This document shows, piece after piece, positions 35,868 through 45,517 of a stretch of DNA of 64,000 nucleotides. Positions within the stretch are counted from its first letter, which is position 1. Each line of letters starts with the position of its first letter. The stretch is from positions 62,001 to 126,000 of the forward strand of contig CAUTQY010000004.1 in the NCBI GenBank assembly GCA_963540815.1. Direction: 5' to 3'. This DNA is from Scybalousia_A sp963540815 (GTDB lineage: Bacteria > Bacteroidota > Bacteroidia > Bacteroidales > P3). A program made the translations under genes and the position numbers. The notes beneath the pieces were generated by a model. The model worked only from the letters and a program-made list of their open reading frames with translations, ran no database searches and was not told the origin of the DNA.

Positions 35868-35912
35868 AAAACGTTTAGCCGTTTCGATTTTTCGAAACGG
35901 CTAAACGTTTTT
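35868..35912. terminator. Strong bidirectional terminator between convergent units
   Basis: A perfect 19-bp stem (35868-35886 with 35893-35911) with a 6-base loop. The plus strand ends in five Ts, and the minus strand reads T's past the other arm as well. It lies between the convergent thioredoxin-like gene and the DUF3078 gene. A partial extra copy of one arm (CGAAACGG) precedes it at 35851. Confidence 0.85.
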
Positions 35913-35954
35913 CGTGATTTTCAATAAGTTATGAAAACTCTTTTTAAATAATAA

Positions 35955-36839
35955 CTAAAAAGAAAAAGGTATGGATACACCGAATCTTTCCTTGAATTGC
36001 AAGGAAGTAGAAAAGTCCTTGTCCATTGCCACTTGCAAATTGAAAAATGTACTTAGATATTTGAATATTTTAATAGTTATAAAGACTTCTCCGTTAATAT
36101 CAGTGTCCAAAAAAGGTTTTTCATAATCATAAAAAAAGTCCAATTTGCACAAAAGATTTATATTTTTAAAAATATCCCTTTTGTAAAAAATTTTAATATA
36201 CGAACCCACAGAAAACTTAAAAGCATCGTCTATTTCGTTTGTATAACCGAAAGATGGTCCTCTCAAACGTTCGTCCATAACATAAGTTGTTTTGCCGGTA
36301 AGAACGGAAAAAAGAACGGAAAAATTTGTTTTTTTGTATTCCAAACCTATAGAGGAGGTTATAGTTGTAGGAGACAACCCCGTAGATATTAAAACCGTAT
36401 CGTTTTTATAACCGTTATCAAACTGTGTCTTTATATTTACCAAGGCAGAATAGTTCCAATTGCCGACAGCCTTGTAACCGTATATGGAGTTTAACTCAAC
36501 TTTATCATCACTTTTTATCCATCTGTTCGTCTTATTCCAAATACCTTCTCCCGTCACGTCCTGTCTTGTTCTACCATAAGAAAGCTCCAATGTATTGTCC
36601 AATTTATGATTTCCCTTAGCAAAATTGTAATATCCTTTAAGCAACGAGCCAAAGGCAAAGTTGCTATAACCTCCTGCTGACCAATTATCTATTTGAGATT
36701 GTTCCAAGGTTAGAATAACATCCGTTTTCTTTTTCCAATGCTTTTGCAGAGTTGAAGATTTGGTAGTATCCTCTGTTTGAGCAACAACAAATATGGTAAC
36801 AAATAGAAAATTTACAAATAATGTCAGAGTTTTTTTCAT
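35955..36839 (-). CDS. DUF3078-type outer-membrane beta-barrel protein
   Basis: A 294-aa protein with a signal peptide ending VVAQ. The mature protein is made of amphipathic strands, including 'WSAGGYSNFAFGSLLKGYYNF', 'WIKSDDKVELNSIYGYK' and 'NWNYSALVNIKTQF', with a C-terminal phenylalanine as outer-membrane barrels usually have. This fits the DUF3078 family of Bacteroidetes, of unknown function. It probably follows the BatA-domain gene in one transcript (28 bases between). Confidence 0.75.
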   Translation of the reverse strand: MKKTLTLFVNFLFVTIFVVAQTEDTTKSSTLQKHWKKKTDVILTLEQSQIDNWSAGGYSNFAFGSLLKGYYNFAKGNHKLDNTLELSYGRTRQDVTGEGIWNKTNRWIKSDDKVELNSIYGYKAVGNWNYSALVNIKTQFDNGYKNDTVLISTGLSPTTITSSIGLEYKKTNFSVLFSVLTGKTTYVMDERLRGPSFGYTNEIDDAFKFSVGSYIKIFYKRDIFKNINLLCKLDFFYDYEKPFLDTDINGEVFITIKIFKYLSTFFNLQVAMDKDFSTSLQFKERFGVSIPFSF

Positions 36840-36867
36840 TCCAAAGTGTTAATATACCGTTATTTCA

Positions 36868-38919
36868 TTAATTATTTTTCATTTTACGTATAAGAAAAAT
36901 TTCGCAAATAATACACAAAGACAGCATTGCAACTATCAATAGCGTAAAATCAAATTTTTTATTACTTTGGGCAAAATAAGTACTTATCATTTTTTTGCCA
37001 TCAAAAATTTCAATGTTCTTAAAGTTGTTTTGTTTAATAATTTTATTTAGCAGAGAAGGAGTATTGAATATTAGTTTGGATTCTTCTCGCGGATAATTAA
37101 AAGCTATTGTTCCCAAGTTTTTTTCTCCGTCTTTTATAAAATACACACCTGCTTGTTTTATTTGCCCATTGACTCTAAAACATAATTTATTATCTATTCT
37201 TTGCAGTTGCGGAATAACAGAAAACGAAGAGTCTTCGGATACCATATTGATTATTTCGGAGTCTATACTATCGGCAAATACGGATATATCTACAAAAGAA
37301 TTGTCATTTGTAAACAAAAATGGCTCAATCCTTTTTTCCGAATAAAGAACCATATTCCAAAGTGTAGGAACAAAAATACTTTGCAAACAAAAATCGGAAA
37401 AATCTTCGGAAAAAGGTACGGCAAACAAAAATGATTTACCGTTCTTGTCATTACTCTCCGAAAGAAAAGCATCGCCGTTTGCCAAAATCATTATATCTTG
37501 TTTGGCTATACCGACATTGTTGGCTATCCTATAGTATTGACTAACCTTTGGCAAAGGCATATTTTCGGTTATGGAGGAAAAAACCGACTTGTATAAAGAG
37601 TTTTTAACATCCAGACCATTGACCGACACATTTCTTTTTTCCAAAGAAATAATTTTTGGCATATTTAAACTTCTCAAACCTTCGTTAAAGACGGATATAT
37701 TCATCTTTGACGGAGGAATAATCACTATGCTTCCACCGCCTGATTTAAAATTATTTAATTCTTGTGCCAAACCCGAGGAAATATTCTGCAACTCAGACAA
37801 AATAATAACATTATACAAGCCAAACTTTGAAAAATCTATTGTATTTGCTTCTACGTTATGCAATTCTATTTCTTGACTTTGTTCGAACAACCTGTTTATA
37901 TAAACATTTTCCTTGCCATCATTTATAACAAGAATTTTTATTTTATCTTCTATATTTAAACTAAAATAAAAATCATCGTCGTATATTATCGGAGAATCCA
38001 ATACATGTACCCTGCCTTTTAGCATTCCGCTTTGTTTTATAACAAAAGACATATTCAATAGCTCGGTAGAGTGTTCTGCAAGGGTAATATTAGCCATACT
38101 TTGTTGCACATTGTCTATAAACAGTTTCACCGGAATGTTTTCCGCTTTTTTATCGGAGGCATTATTTATGAATATTTTTATATCAATTTTTTGACCTTTT
38201 TGGTAAATATTTCTGTCAAAAAGAATGGAGTCTACATAAATGTTGTTTGTATTATTTGCTATTATAGGCAAAAAAACATCTTTTATTGTGCTGTCCTGTT
38301 TTATATTTTCCAAATCCGTTTGAGTGGTTTGAAAATCCGAAATAAAAAAAACTCTTTTATTTTTTTCGTTTCGCATTTGCAAAAGATGGTGTGCTGTGTT
38401 TATCAATTTGGAGTAAGGTATACAAACGGAGGATATTTCTGTTTCTTTCAAAAATTCCATAAAATATTTTTTGCCCACAAAGTGCCTATGCTTGCCTTGC
38501 ATATCCGTTGTAAGCAAACAAAATACATCGTTATCGGAATACTCTTTTAATATTTCCTCCGCTTTGGATTTGGCATATTCCAAGTTAGAGCCTTTTGCAG
38601 AAGAGTTTTGCATGGAAAAACTATTATCCAGAATAACAACAACCGCATTGCTCTCGTCTCCTTTGAGTTTATTTTCTTGATTTTTTATGTAGGGTTGTGC
38701 AAACAAAAAAGAGAGCAAAATGATAACCAAACACCGTGTAAGTAAAAGCAAGCGCCTATAAACCTTGTTTTGTTTTTTATTAATAGAAACAAGATTTTTG
38801 AGCATGGCAACGTTGGTAAAAATTACTTTCTTATACCTATGAAAATTAAACAAATGTATTGCTATGGGAACAATAACAAACAATGATAACAATAAAAAGT
38901 ATGGGTATAAGAAAGACAT
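36868..38919 (-). CDS. BatA/VWA-domain membrane protein
   Basis: The N-terminus has the BatA (aerotolerance regulator) segment with two helices (about 5-25 and 60-78). A von Willebrand A-like domain follows with the MIDAS motif 'DNSFSMQNSS' (about 97-106) and 'FFISDFQTTQ'. The central part has a beta-rich region and a Rossmann-like segment with 'SGGGSIVIIPP' reminiscent of glutamine amidotransferase folds. A last helix (about 658-677) anchors the C-terminus. At 683 aa it belongs to the large BatA-like proteins common in Bacteroidetes next to T9SS genes. Role: probably envelope, chaperone-like; not known. Confidence 0.75.
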   Translation of the reverse strand: MSFLYPYFLLLSLFVIVPIAIHLFNFHRYKKVIFTNVAMLKNLVSINKKQNKVYRRLLLLTRCLVIILLSFLFAQPYIKNQENKLKGDESNAVVVILDNSFSMQNSSAKGSNLEYAKSKAEEILKEYSDNDVFCLLTTDMQGKHRHFVGKKYFMEFLKETEISSVCIPYSKLINTAHHLLQMRNEKNKRVFFISDFQTTQTDLENIKQDSTIKDVFLPIIANNTNNIYVDSILFDRNIYQKGQKIDIKIFINNASDKKAENIPVKLFIDNVQQSMANITLAEHSTELLNMSFVIKQSGMLKGRVHVLDSPIIYDDDFYFSLNIEDKIKILVINDGKENVYINRLFEQSQEIELHNVEANTIDFSKFGLYNVIILSELQNISSGLAQELNNFKSGGGSIVIIPPSKMNISVFNEGLRSLNMPKIISLEKRNVSVNGLDVKNSLYKSVFSSITENMPLPKVSQYYRIANNVGIAKQDIMILANGDAFLSESNDKNGKSFLFAVPFSEDFSDFCLQSIFVPTLWNMVLYSEKRIEPFLFTNDNSFVDISVFADSIDSEIINMVSEDSSFSVIPQLQRIDNKLCFRVNGQIKQAGVYFIKDGEKNLGTIAFNYPREESKLIFNTPSLLNKIIKQNNFKNIEIFDGKKMISTYFAQSNKKFDFTLLIVAMLSLCIICEIFLIRKMKNN

Positions 38920-38966
38920 GTTTTTTATATTCTCTTCTGTTTACGTTTCACTCAAATACAACATTA

Positions 38967-38985
38967 CAAATATACTGCAAAGTTA
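38967..38985 (-). promoter_or_regulatory. Two overlapping -7 elements for the BatA-domain gene
   Basis: Minus-strand TAACTTTG (plus 38978-38985) and TATATTTG (plus 38967-38974) both match TAnnTTTG and sit 48-66 bases upstream of the ATG. Confidence 0.45.
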
Positions 38986-39123
38986 ATATTTTTTTACTCA
39001 CAAATATCAAAAGCGAACATGTAAAAACCTTTCGGCAAGTTATTAACAGATGGTTTGCAATACAATATTTGCACTATTTTTTAGTTTATTTATATACTGA
39101 AATCATTTAAGTATATTGGCAAC

Positions 39124-42100
39124 ATGAAAAGCATATTACATAAATCCGTACTATTATTTCTCTTTGCTGTGCCAACATTTTTTTTGTCTGCCCGGAATAC
39201 CTTCTATCCTGACAACTCGGTATTGTCTTCGGGCAAATGGTACAGTATCAAAATTTCCTCAGACGGAGTATATAAACTAACCTATAATGATTTTCTTGCT
39301 ATGGGATTTTCTGCCGAAGAAATCAAATGGGACTCTTTATCCGTATTTGGCAACGGAGGACTATCCATAGAAGAAACTACTGCCAAATACAAGCAATCCG
39401 ACCTTAGAGAGAACGCTATTTATGTAGACAAACAAGGTAATTATGCACTTTTTTATGCAAGAGGTACTACAAAAATTGATTTCAACAAAAACACCTCTGC
39501 TTTTTCTTTCTCTGTTAATCCCTATACTGACTTTGCAACTTATTTTGTTACATTTGACGCCAATATAGGAGAAAAAAAACGTATAGAAAGCAAAGCCTCT
39601 CCGACAAACTACGATACAATCTTAAATACGTCAAAAGATTATTTTATTTACAAAAGAGAACTTATAAACCTGATAGAATCTGGCAATCTATGGGTGGGAG
39701 AACGAATGACTCCATCCTCGCCTTTGTTATCTATCCCTATTATATTGCAAAATATCTCCGGTAGTGAAAAAACCAAAGTGAGTATAGCCCTAAGTAGCGT
39801 TTCCAATATCTCCGCAACTTTTGGAATAAATATCAACGGTAGTAATATGAGAGATATATCTGTGAGTGCAACCTCAAGTAGTGACCCTGTGGCCTATCCT
39901 GCCTTTAGGACATACGATACCTTATTAAATGCACAAAACAATACCGTTAATATAACTTACAATTATAGCAATGCTTCGGACAGAGGGTATCTTAATTATA
40001 TTTTTGCAAACTACACCAAAAATCTTATTTTCAATAACAACTATCTTAGGTTTTATTCAACAAAAACCAACTCCATAGTACGTTACAATGTGAGTAATGT
40101 TGTATTTCAAAACACTATGGTATGGGACGTAACGGACATTAACAATGTTTTTGCTTTGTCAGATACTCAAATGGAAAACGGAAATTTGTATTTCAATGTT
40201 GAGAATGACACCGTTAGAACATTGGTTGTTTTGTACGGGGCAAATTTTCCTACCCCAAGTTTCGGCTCAGAAATAACAAACCAAAATTTGCATGGCATGC
40301 AAGCAACGGATTTTGTTATCATTACACACAAAAATTTTATCAACCAGGCGAACAAACTTGCGGAATATCATAGGCTTTATGATAATATAAACGTTGAAGT
40401 TGCGGATATAGACCAAGTTTATAATGAGTTTTCCTCCGGTCAAAGAGATTTTCTTGCCATTAGGGAGTTTTTAAGAATGTTGTATAACAAATACAAGCAG
40501 GAGGGCAAAAACCCAAAAAATGTCCTATTATTCGGTGATGGTACTTTTGACAACAAAAACATATTGGAATATAACAATAATTTTATTCCCACATATCAAT
40601 CCGTAGGCTATTACGAAAACCCAACAAGAACTTTTACAAGTGATGATGTTGTTGCATGTCTATCCGATTATACGACCAACAAAACCAACGATACTCTTTT
40701 GATAGGTGTAGGCAGAATTTGTGTCAATGACACCGTAGAAGCAGAGAATATTGTAGACAAATGCAGACGTTATATGTTGAAAAATGACCTCTTGGAAGGA
40801 GAAGACGGGGATTGGAGAAATTTTGTTATGCTTTCTTCCGACGATGCGGATAATTTGGGGGAGTTATATTTTATACGGAATGCCGAAAATATTTACAAGC
40901 AAATAGACGCAACTCAACCTTACATTAACATACAAAAAGTATACGAAGACGCCTACAAAGAATATACGTCTTCTTCCGGTGCAACTTACCCCGATGCCAC
41001 TAATGCCATTGACGATAGAATGAACAAGGGCTGTTTGTTATTTAATTATTTGGGGCACGGTTCTTTGGACCATCTTTCCAGTGAAAGATTGATTACAAAA
41101 ACGAATATTTCCTCTTGGAGCAATTATAACAAGTTACCTTTAATGATAACCTCTACTTGTGAATTTGCAAAATTTGATTTGCCGGATAAACAATCGGCAG
41201 GAGAGTATATAGTCTCATCCACCAATGGTGCAGGTATAGCAGTTATAGCAGCCTCAAGAAAAATAGCCTCAAATGACGGAATAAATAAAAATTTGCACAA
41301 ATTTGCCCTCCTTAGAAAAGAAGACGGAACACCTTACACATTCGGAGAAGTAAAAATGCATGCCAAAAATAATACTTACTTGCAACAAGCCGAAAGAAGT
41401 ATTGCTCTAATAGGTGACCCGGCCCTAAAAATATCTTTACCGGAATACAATGTCAAAACTTTACAAATAAACAATTCCTTGTACGAAGACAGTATAAGCG
41501 GTTTTGCAAGTATTGATACCTTACACGCCCTATCCAATATGTATCTAAAAGGGGAAGTTATGGATTTCAACGGAAACAAAATAACAGACTTTAACGGAAA
41601 ATTAAAAATATATCTTTTTGATAAAAAGGCTTATTATTATACTTTGGATAATTCGGGTTTGGATACAAATTTACGTTTTGAACAACAAAACAACATTTTG
41701 CATAAAGGTTTTACCTATGTAAAAAACGGAGAATTCGAATATTCTTTTACCATTCCTAAAGATATAGCCTACAATTACGGAAAAGCAAAAATAAGTTATT
41801 ACGCTCAGGACTCCAACAGAGATGCCTCAGGCTACACAAATGATTTCATACTCGGGGGTATAGATACCGGCGTTAATTTGAATGTATCTCGTCCTGAAGT
41901 TAATCTGTATATAAATGATAGTAACTTTGTTAACGGCGGTATAACAGACGAAAACCCAAATCTTTATGCCATAATATGGGATAGCGTACCCATAAATATG
42001 GCAGGAGCCGGACTGGGACATGACATAGTTGCACGATTGGATAATGCAGCAAATACTTTTATCCTAAACGATTATTACACTTACGACAATAATGATATAA

Positions 42101-42537
42101 ATAAGGGTTATATAACCTACCCTCTTTCTCAACTGAGTGAAGGAGAACATACTCTTTCCATTAAAGTTTGGAATATATACAACCATTCTTCTCAGGCAAC
42201 TATTACTTTTAGGGTAATAAATTCCAATCAAGAAGAATACGAAATTTATAATTATCCCAATCCGTTTGAAAAAACTACCAATATCCTAATAAAATTCAAC
42301 CAACCCAATACCATAAAAAAAGCCAACGTAAAAATATTCAACACACAAGGAAGAATAGTTAAAACCATAAATGCCAATGAATACATAGGTAGTAACAACA
42401 TTGGACCCATTATTTGGGACGGCACTTCGGACGGAGGAGGTAACATAGGTAATGGGATATATTATTATACGGCGGAATTAACCGATAGTGAGGGAAATGT
42501 AATTACCCGCACCAATAAAATGTTGGTAGTAAAATAA
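39124..42537 (+). CDS. porU: T9SS C-terminal signal peptidase/sortase PorU
   Basis: PorU removes the C-terminal sorting domain of T9SS cargo and attaches the cargo to A-LPS at the cell surface. The 1137-aa protein has a signal peptide, then about 390 residues of beta-rich prodomain. A gingipain-type C25 peptidase domain follows, with His645 in 'LGHGSLDH' and Cys679 in 'ITSTCEFAKFD', the expected His and Cys. It ends with its own sorting-like domain, 'YPNPFEKTTNI' to 'YYYTAELTD', which is known to be retained in PorU. Next come porV and ispF with 50 and 5 bases between them, the same order as in Porphyromonas gingivalis. Confidence 0.93.
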   Translation: MKSILHKSVLLFLFAVPTFFLSARNTFYPDNSVLSSGKWYSIKISSDGVYKLTYNDFLAMGFSAEEIKWDSLSVFGNGGLSIEETTAKYKQSDLRENAIYVDKQGNYALFYARGTTKIDFNKNTSAFSFSVNPYTDFATYFVTFDANIGEKKRIESKASPTNYDTILNTSKDYFIYKRELINLIESGNLWVGERMTPSSPLLSIPIILQNISGSEKTKVSIALSSVSNISATFGININGSNMRDISVSATSSSDPVAYPAFRTYDTLLNAQNNTVNITYNYSNASDRGYLNYIFANYTKNLIFNNNYLRFYSTKTNSIVRYNVSNVVFQNTMVWDVTDINNVFALSDTQMENGNLYFNVENDTVRTLVVLYGANFPTPSFGSEITNQNLHGMQATDFVIITHKNFINQANKLAEYHRLYDNINVEVADIDQVYNEFSSGQRDFLAIREFLRMLYNKYKQEGKNPKNVLLFGDGTFDNKNILEYNNNFIPTYQSVGYYENPTRTFTSDDVVACLSDYTTNKTNDTLLIGVGRICVNDTVEAENIVDKCRRYMLKNDLLEGEDGDWRNFVMLSSDDADNLGELYFIRNAENIYKQIDATQPYINIQKVYEDAYKEYTSSSGATYPDATNAIDDRMNKGCLLFNYLGHGSLDHLSSERLITKTNISSWSNYNKLPLMITSTCEFAKFDLPDKQSAGEYIVSSTNGAGIAVIAASRKIASNDGINKNLHKFALLRKEDGTPYTFGEVKMHAKNNTYLQQAERSIALIGDPALKISLPEYNVKTLQINNSLYEDSISGFASIDTLHALSNMYLKGEVMDFNGNKITDFNGKLKIYLFDKKAYYYTLDNSGLDTNLRFEQQNNILHKGFTYVKNGEFEYSFTIPKDIAYNYGKAKISYYAQDSNRDASGYTNDFILGGIDTGVNLNVSRPEVNLYINDSNFVNGGITDENPNLYAIIWDSVPINMAGAGLGHDIVARLDNAANTFILNDYYTYDNNDINKGYITYPLSQLSEGEHTLSIKVWNIYNHSSQATITFRVINSNQEEYEIYNYPNPFEKTTNILIKFNQPNTIKKANVKIFNTQGRIVKTINANEYIGSNNIGPIIWDGTSDGGGNIGNGIYYYTAELTDSEGNVITRTNKMLVVK

Positions 42538-42587
42538 TAAAACAAAACTTATCTCGTTTTGTACAAGATTAGCAAATAATACAAACT

Positions 42588-43769
42588 ATGAGAAAAACAA
42601 AGATATTATTACTAATATGCAGTTTGGTCTTTTCCGAAACTCTTTTTGCTCAAAACGGAGGTATAGACAACGGTAACATACAAGGTACAATACTTAGGCA
42701 ACAGGTAGAAGACGGAGCAAGACTCATTTCTACGGGGGTTCCGTTATTGCTTATAGCTCCGGATTCTCGTGCCGGTGCAATGGGGGATTTGGGTGTTGCC
42801 ACTACTCCGGATGCAAACTCCAATCACTGGAATGCTGCAAAATTACCGTTTGCAAAAAAGCAATTTTTATTATCCCTTACTTATTCTCCATGGCTTAGAG
42901 ATATAGCCGGAGATATAGATTTGGCATATCTTGCCGGCTACTACAAACTAAACGATAATAGTGCCATAGGTGCATCTCTTACTTATTTTTCTTTGGGTTC
43001 CATAGATTTCTTTTCCTCCGATGGAGTATCAACGGGTACATACAAACCAAATGAATTTGCCATAGATGTATCATATTCCTTGAAGTTGACCGACAATTTG
43101 GCTGCTTCCGTAACCGGGAGATACATTCGCTCGGATTTGACACAAGGGCAAAGTGTTAATAACAATTCCACTCACGCCGCTTCCGCTGTAGCTGCAGACA
43201 TAGGTTTATATTATCAAAAAGACCTTGCAACAGACAAGCCCTCTCAATACGCATGGGGTGTACAAATTTCAAATTTAGGTAATAAAATTTCCTATTCCGA
43301 TAACTTAGAATCCAGTTTTTTACCTTCCAATCTTAGAGTAGGAGGTAGATATACCTATTCTCTTGACCAATTCAATCAATTGTCTTTTATGATGGATTTA
43401 AACAAATTACTCGTTCCAACACCTCCTGTCAGGGATTCTTTGGGAGAAGTATATGAGGGTTATGAAGACAATGTGGGTGTGCTTAAAGGTATTTTTCAAT
43501 CTTTTTATGATGCCCCAAACGGTTTAAAAGAAGAGTTGCAAGAAATAAATATTTCTGCCGGCGTGGAATACTGGTATAATAACATGATAGCGGCACGCGC
43601 CGGATACTTCTACGAAAATAAAAAGAAAGGTAACAGACAATATCTGACTCTTGGACTTGGTCTCAAATATAACTCCCTTGGCATAGACTTGTCTTATCTG
43701 ATACCTACTTCGCAAACAAATAATCCATTAAAAAACACTGTTAGAGTTTCTCTTTCCTTTGATATGTAA
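42588..43769 (+). CDS. porV: T9SS outer-membrane protein PorV (LptO)
   Basis: PorV is the beta-barrel that picks up cargo from the translocon and hands it to PorU. The 393-aa protein has a signal peptide, the family block 'GVPLLLIAPDSRAGAMGDLGVA' near residues 50-71 (conserved throughout PorV), and 'NSNHWNAAKLPFAKKQ' just after. The remainder is FadL-like with paired strands and the C-terminal aromatic 'VSLSFDM'. Length is typical. It follows porU directly and is followed by ispF after 5 bases, so it is part of a co-transcribed block. Confidence 0.93.
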   Translation: MRKTKILLLICSLVFSETLFAQNGGIDNGNIQGTILRQQVEDGARLISTGVPLLLIAPDSRAGAMGDLGVATTPDANSNHWNAAKLPFAKKQFLLSLTYSPWLRDIAGDIDLAYLAGYYKLNDNSAIGASLTYFSLGSIDFFSSDGVSTGTYKPNEFAIDVSYSLKLTDNLAASVTGRYIRSDLTQGQSVNNNSTHAASAVAADIGLYYQKDLATDKPSQYAWGVQISNLGNKISYSDNLESSFLPSNLRVGGRYTYSLDQFNQLSFMMDLNKLLVPTPPVRDSLGEVYEGYEDNVGVLKGIFQSFYDAPNGLKEELQEINISAGVEYWYNNMIAARAGYFYENKKKGNRQYLTLGLGLKYNSLGIDLSYLIPTSQTNNPLKNTVRVSLSFDM

Positions 43770-43774
43770 AAACT

Positions 43775-44266
43775 ATGAAACTAAAAGTCGGATTTGGTTT
43801 TGATGTTCATGCTCTAAAAAAAGGCGAAAAACTTATTCTTGGAGGTGTAGAAGTAGAAAACTCTCCATTAGGAACGGTGGGATATTCGGATGCGGATGTT
43901 TTGATACATGCTATTATAGATGCATTATTAGGTGCGGCAAACCTAAGAGATATCGGTTATCAATATCCGGATAATGATATACGATACAAGGGTATAAAAA
44001 GTACTTTACTTTTAGAAGATACTTTTAATAAAATCAAGGAGCAAGGATTTGGTATAGAAAATATAGATGCAACTATATGTTTGCAGTCTCCGAAAATCAG
44101 TTTTTATATTCCCAAAATGCAAAAATGTATATCTAGCATCCTACACTTGGATATGGAGGATGTAAATATAAAGGCAACAACTACGGAACATTTAGGGTTT
44201 GAGGGAAGAAAAGAAGGTATCTCGGCTTACGGGATCTGTCTTTTGAGCAAGAATAAGATAAAATAA
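43775..44266 (+). CDS. ispF: 2-C-methyl-D-erythritol 2,4-cyclodiphosphate synthase
   Basis: IspF makes the cyclic diphosphate of the non-mevalonate isoprenoid pathway, downstream of Dxs. The zinc site is visible as 'FDVHAL' (D9 and H11 by count) and 'DADVLIHAI' (His near 45). The signature 'SDADVLIH', the flexible loop 'IGYQYPDND' and the terminal 'TTTEHLGFEGRKEGI' with conserved threonine and glutamate are complete. Length 163 aa is standard. It is coupled to porV by a 5-base gap, the same neighbourhood as in Porphyromonas. Confidence 0.95.
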   Translation: MKLKVGFGFDVHALKKGEKLILGGVEVENSPLGTVGYSDADVLIHAIIDALLGAANLRDIGYQYPDNDIRYKGIKSTLLLEDTFNKIKEQGFGIENIDATICLQSPKISFYIPKMQKCISSILHLDMEDVNIKATTTEHLGFEGRKEGISAYGICLLSKNKIK

Positions 44267-44464
44267 TATAACTTTTGTGAATTTCACAACTTATTTAATG
44301 CACAACGGCTGAAAATACGTCAATAGTCAAACGTCTTAATACACAATAGGTTAAAAGGTTAAAAATAAAAAAAAACTCTGCTTTTTCTTTTATGTGTTGT
44401 TTTTTTTGTAATATTGCCACCTGAAATTATGATATTAGTAACTATGTTTATATAAGAAATTTAT

Positions 44465-45454
44465 ATGAAAAAGAGTATACTTTGTTTGATCTTGGGAGGT
44501 ATTATTGCATTGTCTTCACTGCAAGCGCAGGACCCTCATTTTTCTCAATTTTTTGCAAATCCCATATACACAAACCCTGCTTTCGCCGGCTCTGAGGTTT
44601 GCCCTCGATTATCTCTTTCTTACAGGGACCAGTGGCCTTCTTTGGGCGCTTTTAAAACTTTCTCGGCAAGTTATGACCAATATTTTGATTTTATCTCCGG
44701 CGGTATAGGTATATACGTAATGAGTGACAAACAAAGTGATTTTTACAGGGTTAATACGGCCGCTTTGATTTATTCTTTACATTTGCAACTAACACAAAAT
44801 ATTGCTTTAAATCTCGCAGCAAAAGCAAATGTTACCAACCACAGTTTGGATTGGGATAAGTTGGTTTTCGGAGATATGATAGACACTCGTTACGGACAAA
44901 TTTATACAAGTACTATGGCAACTCGTCCGGATGAAACTTCCAAAACATACGTAGATTTCGGTGCCGGTGCTCTGTTGTACGGAGAAACATGGTATGCAGG
45001 TTTTTCTGCCGTAAACCTTACAAGACCTAAGAATGGTTTTATTTCTTACAACAGATTACCAATAAGACTTACAGCCAATGCCGGAATGAGATTCAATTTG
45101 AGAAGAGATATGAGGAGAACAAACGCTTTCTTCGGACAGCCTGTTATTTCTCCCAATATCATATATCAACATCAAGGAAAATTTAACGAATTAAATTACG
45201 GACTTTACTTGGATTGGTCGCCTTTCGTTTTCGGCACGTGGTACAGACAGTCCATGTCTTTTGGCAACTCGGATGCCGTTGTTCTATTGTTTGGTTTGCA
45301 ATGGAGAGACTACAAGATAGGTTATAGTTATGATATTACCGTTTCTTCTCTCTCCAACGTTTCCGGCGGTGCCCACGAAATAAGTTTGGGTGCAAAACTA
45401 CCTTGTCCGGAAAAAAAGAAGAAAGTTAGAAGCATAAAATGTCCTTCATTCTAA
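44465..45454 (+). CDS. porP: T9SS outer-membrane protein PorP/SprF family
   Basis: The 329-aa protein has a signal peptide ending LQAQ, then the hallmark start 'DPHFSQFFANPIYTNPAFAGS' of PorP/SprF barrels (about 22-42). It is beta-rich with a glycine/aromatic pattern, including 'YRDQWPSLGAFKTFSASYDQYFD' (about 53-75), and the tail 'GAKLPCPEKKKK'. PorP is an outer-membrane component next to PorK in the T9SS. The PorK gene follows 63 bases later, as in known por operons. Confidence 0.9.
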   Translation: MKKSILCLILGGIIALSSLQAQDPHFSQFFANPIYTNPAFAGSEVCPRLSLSYRDQWPSLGAFKTFSASYDQYFDFISGGIGIYVMSDKQSDFYRVNTAALIYSLHLQLTQNIALNLAAKANVTNHSLDWDKLVFGDMIDTRYGQIYTSTMATRPDETSKTYVDFGAGALLYGETWYAGFSAVNLTRPKNGFISYNRLPIRLTANAGMRFNLRRDMRRTNAFFGQPVISPNIIYQHQGKFNELNYGLYLDWSPFVFGTWYRQSMSFGNSDAVVLLFGLQWRDYKIGYSYDITVSSLSNVSGGAHEISLGAKLPCPEKKKKVRSIKCPSF

Positions 45455-45517
45455 GTATGTGATGTAACAAAATATTTGTTTTTGTCGTATAAGACTGAGT
45501 AAAATAATATAAGAGAT

